From Actinomycetota bacterium (GTDB taxonomy: Bacteria > Actinomycetota > Acidimicrobiia > IMCC26256 > BP-133), in assembly GCA_030838815.1 (NCBI GenBank), contig JAUZEX010000015.1, forward strand, positions 1-8,250: a stretch of 8,250 nucleotides of DNA, given 5' to 3'. Both the position numbers and the translations under genes were made by a program. This document shows, one piece after another, positions 6,315 through 8,250 of this stretch. The notes under the pieces were generated by a model. That model worked only from the letters and a program-made list of their open reading frames with translations. It was not told the origin of the DNA and did no database searches. Position 1 is the first letter of the stretch; each line of letters opens with the position of its first letter.

Positions 6315-8250
6315 TGAGCGCCGCCGCCGTCGTCCGCACGGCGCTGCGCATCTGCCCCCTGTGCGAGGCGGGCTGCGGGCTCGAGGTCGGGCTGTCGGCG
6401 ACCAGCGACGTCGTCCGCATCCGGGGGGACCGGAACGACGTCTGGAGCGCCGGCTACCTCTGTCCCAAGGGCCCGGCCCTCAAGCAGCTCCACGACGACC
6501 CCGACCGGCTGCGGGCGCCGCTGGTGCGCCGCGACGGCCAGCTGGTCGAGGCCGGTTGGGACGAGGCCTTCGCCGAGGCGGCCCGGCTCCTCGGGCGCGT
6601 CGTAGCCACCCACGGCCGCCACGCCCTGGCCGTGTACGCCGGGAACCCCAGCGTCCACAACCTGGCCGGGCAGCTCTACCTGAAGCCGCTCATCCAGGCG
6701 CTCGGCACCCGCAACGTCTTCACGGCCAGCACCGTCGACCAGCGGCCCAAGGAGATCTCGTCGGCGCTGGTGTTCGGCACGCCGATGAGCTCGCCGGTGC
6801 CCGACCTCGACCGCACGGACCATCTCCTCGTGCTCGGCGCCAACCCCGTCGAATCCAACGGCAGCCTGGCCACCGCCCCCGACTGGCCGGGCCGGCTCGA
6901 CGCCCTCCGGGCCCGGGGCGGCCGGCTCGTCGTCGTCGACCCCCGGCGCACCGCCACCGCCGAACGGGCCGACGAACACGTCGCCATCCGGCCCGGCGGC
7001 GATGCCTTCCTGCTGTTCGCCATGCTCAACGTGCTGGCCGCCGACGGCCTCGTCGATCCCGGCCCGGCCGGTCCGTGGCTGCGGGGCCTCGACGACGTGC
7101 TGCGGCTGGCCGAGCCGTTCACCCCCGAGGCGGTCGAGCCCGCCACCGGCATCCCGCCTGCCACCGTCCGCCGCCTGGCCCGGGAGCTGGCTGGCGCCCC
7201 GACGGCCTGCGTCTACGGCCGGATCGGCACCACCACGGCCGAGTTCGGCACGCTCGCCTCCTGGCTCGTCGACGTGGTCAACGCCGCCACCGGGAACCTC
7301 GATCGCCCCGGCGGCGCCATGTTCGCCAAGGCGGCGACGGGCGGCGCCAACACCCGGGGCAACCCCCGGGTCGGGCGGCCCGTCCGCCTCGGCCGCCACC
7401 ACAGCCGGGTCCGGGGCCTACCCGAGACGTTGGGCGAGCTCCCGGCCATCTGCCTGGCGGAGGAGATCGACACCCCCGGGGAGGGTCAGATCCGGGGCCT
7501 CGTCACGGTGGCCGGCAATCCGGCACTGTCGCTTCCCAACGCCGGCCGGCTCGATGCCGCCCTCGCCACCCTCGAGGCCTACGTGGCGGTCGACCCCTAC
7601 GTCAACGAGACGACCCGCCACGCCGACGTCATCCTCCCCGTCCCGTCGGCGCTCCAGCGGGGCCACTACGACCTGTTCCTCTCCCAGCTGGGCCTGCGCA
7701 ACGTCGCCCGCTACACGCCGCCCGTCCTCCCTCTCGACCCCGGCACCCCCGACGAGTGGGAGGTCCTGGCCCGCCTGACCCTGGTGGCGGCCGGGGCCGG
7801 CCGCGACGACGCGGCGCCGGCCCATGACCCGGCCGTCGTCGACGACCAGATCGTCCGGGCCCTGGCCGGCGCCGCCGTGGCCGACCCGTCGAGCCCGGTT
7901 CACGGCCACGACCCCGAAGCCCTCATCGACGGGCTGGGCGGCCGCCGGGGCCCCGAACGGCTGCTCGACCTCCTCCTGCGGACGGGGCCCTACGGCGACG
8001 CCTTCGGCGCCCGCGCCGGGGGCCTGTCGCTCGACGCCCTGCTGGGCGCCCCCCACGGCATCGACCTCGGGCCGCTCGAGCCCCGCCTGCCCGACATGCT
8101 GCGGACGCCGAGCGGGATGGTGGAGCTCGCCCCCGACGCGCTGGTGGCCGACGTCGCCCGCCTCCGGGCCGCCCTGGCCGAGCGGGCGGCGGCCGATGCC
8201 CCGCTCCTGCTCATCGGGCGGCGCCACCTGCGGTCGAACAACTCCTGGAT
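6314..8250 (+). CDS. Molybdopterin-dependent [4Fe-4S] oxidoreductase, BisC/formate dehydrogenase-like (3' end outside window)
   Basis: The frame is open for 645 codons from GTG 6314 to the window edge. It belongs to the DMSO-reductase superfamily of molybdenum (or tungsten) enzymes with bis-MGD cofactor. The N-terminus carries the iron-sulfur motif C14-x2-C17-x3-C21 and C50 in LCPKG, with the conserved K52 of the electron path. Cofactor-binding landmarks follow: GANPVESNGS (175-184), VVVDPRR, YGRIGTTTAEFG (about 301-312), AGNPALSLPN (400-409), DVILPVPSALQRG (438-450), and the C-terminal domain entry GRRHLRSNNSW (635-645). Roughly the last hundred residues are missing. No Tat signal precedes the cluster, so it is probably cytoplasmic. 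Near the expected Mo-ligand position the sequence reads STVDQRPKEISSALVFG (139-155), without Cys or Sec. The substrate cannot be assigned. Translation is probably coupled to the preceding gene because no ribosome site is visible before the GTG. Confidence 0.92.
   Translation, partial: MSAAAVVRTALRICPLCEAGCGLEVGLSATSDVVRIRGDRNDVWSAGYLCPKGPALKQLHDDPDRLRAPLVRRDGQLVEAGWDEAFAEAARLLGRVVATHGRHALAVYAGNPSVHNLAGQLYLKPLIQALGTRNVFTASTVDQRPKEISSALVFGTPMSSPVPDLDRTDHLLVLGANPVESNGSLATAPDWPGRLDALRARGGRLVVVDPRRTATAERADEHVAIRPGGDAFLLFAMLNVLAADGLVDPGPAGPWLRGLDDVLRLAEPFTPEAVEPATGIPPATVRRLARELAGAPTACVYGRIGTTTAEFGTLASWLVDVVNAATGNLDRPGGAMFAKAATGGANTRGNPRVGRPVRLGRHHSRVRGLPETLGELPAICLAEEIDTPGEGQIRGLVTVAGNPALSLPNAGRLDAALATLEAYVAVDPYVNETTRHADVILPVPSALQRGHYDLFLSQLGLRNVARYTPPVLPLDPGTPDEWEVLARLTLVAAGAGRDDAAPAHDPAVVDDQIVRALAGAAVADPSSPVHGHDPEALIDGLGGRRGPERLLDLLLRTGPYGDAFGARAGGLSLDALLGAPHGIDLGPLEPRLPDMLRTPSGMVELAPDALVADVARLRAALAERAAADAPLLLIGRRHLRSNNSW

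Noticed and set aside
6248..7402. Minus-strand open frame of 384 codons opposite the propeller/oxidoreductase junction
   Set aside because: Its composition (Gly, Ala, Val, Asp, Glu) is that of an antisense copy of GC-rich coding DNA and it shows no recognisable motif.
6361..7827. Long open frame of 488 codons overlapping the oxidoreductase on the same strand
   Set aside because: It is rich in Arg, Pro and Gly with no domain pattern and lies one frame off a clearly homologous molybdoenzyme. GC-rich codon bias leaves such frames open by chance.

Overview
This window is very GC-rich (visibly above 70% G+C) and densely coding. GTG starts, start/stop overlaps and strong G/C third-position bias point to a high-GC actinobacterium. 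The content fits a menaquinone-respiring lineage, possibly an Acidimicrobiia-like or otherwise little-studied one, but the sequence alone does not fix the taxon. I see no rRNA, tRNA, CRISPR array, insertion sequence or prophage gene.

Layout. (i) 1-117 (+): C-terminal tail of an unidentified helical protein whose stop overlaps the menD start. (ii) 108-1853 (+): menD, SEPHCHC synthase. (iii) 1854-1982: short convergent gap with a 10-bp inverted repeat that may stop transcription from both sides. (iv) 4949 down to 1983 (-): a tight three-gene unit, merR-type regulator -> menG (demethylmenaquinone methyltransferase) -> menF (isochorismate synthase). There are 25 bp between the first two genes and a 4-bp ATGA overlap between the last two. 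(v) 4950-5186: divergent control region with an A8 tract, two inverted repeats and a short palindrome. (vi) 5187-6314 (+): membrane-anchored TolB/PD40-like beta-propeller protein. (vii) 6314-8250 (+, runs off the window): molybdopterin/[4Fe-4S] oxidoreductase whose GTG start shares one base with the preceding TAG stop.

How it works together. MenF (chorismate to isochorismate) and MenD (isochorismate plus 2-oxoglutarate to SEPHCHC) are the first two steps of the classical menaquinone pathway. MenG is the last step, C-methylation of demethylmenaquinone. The other men genes (menH, C, E, B, A) are not in the window. The regulator heading the menG-menF unit carries a canonical MerR winged helix followed by what reads as a second MerR-like winged helix and a cysteine-free helical C-terminus, so it may tie quinone supply to a signal not yet known. 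The divergent propeller/oxidoreductase pair could be a redox module using the same quinone pool, but that link is inference from position only.

The points most worth a second look are the tandem-domain regulator fused in context to menaquinone genes, the structured divergent promoter, and the oxidoreductase, which has no obvious Cys/Sec at the expected molybdenum-ligand position and is paired with an extracytoplasmic-looking propeller. I found nothing that I can call a wholly new system.
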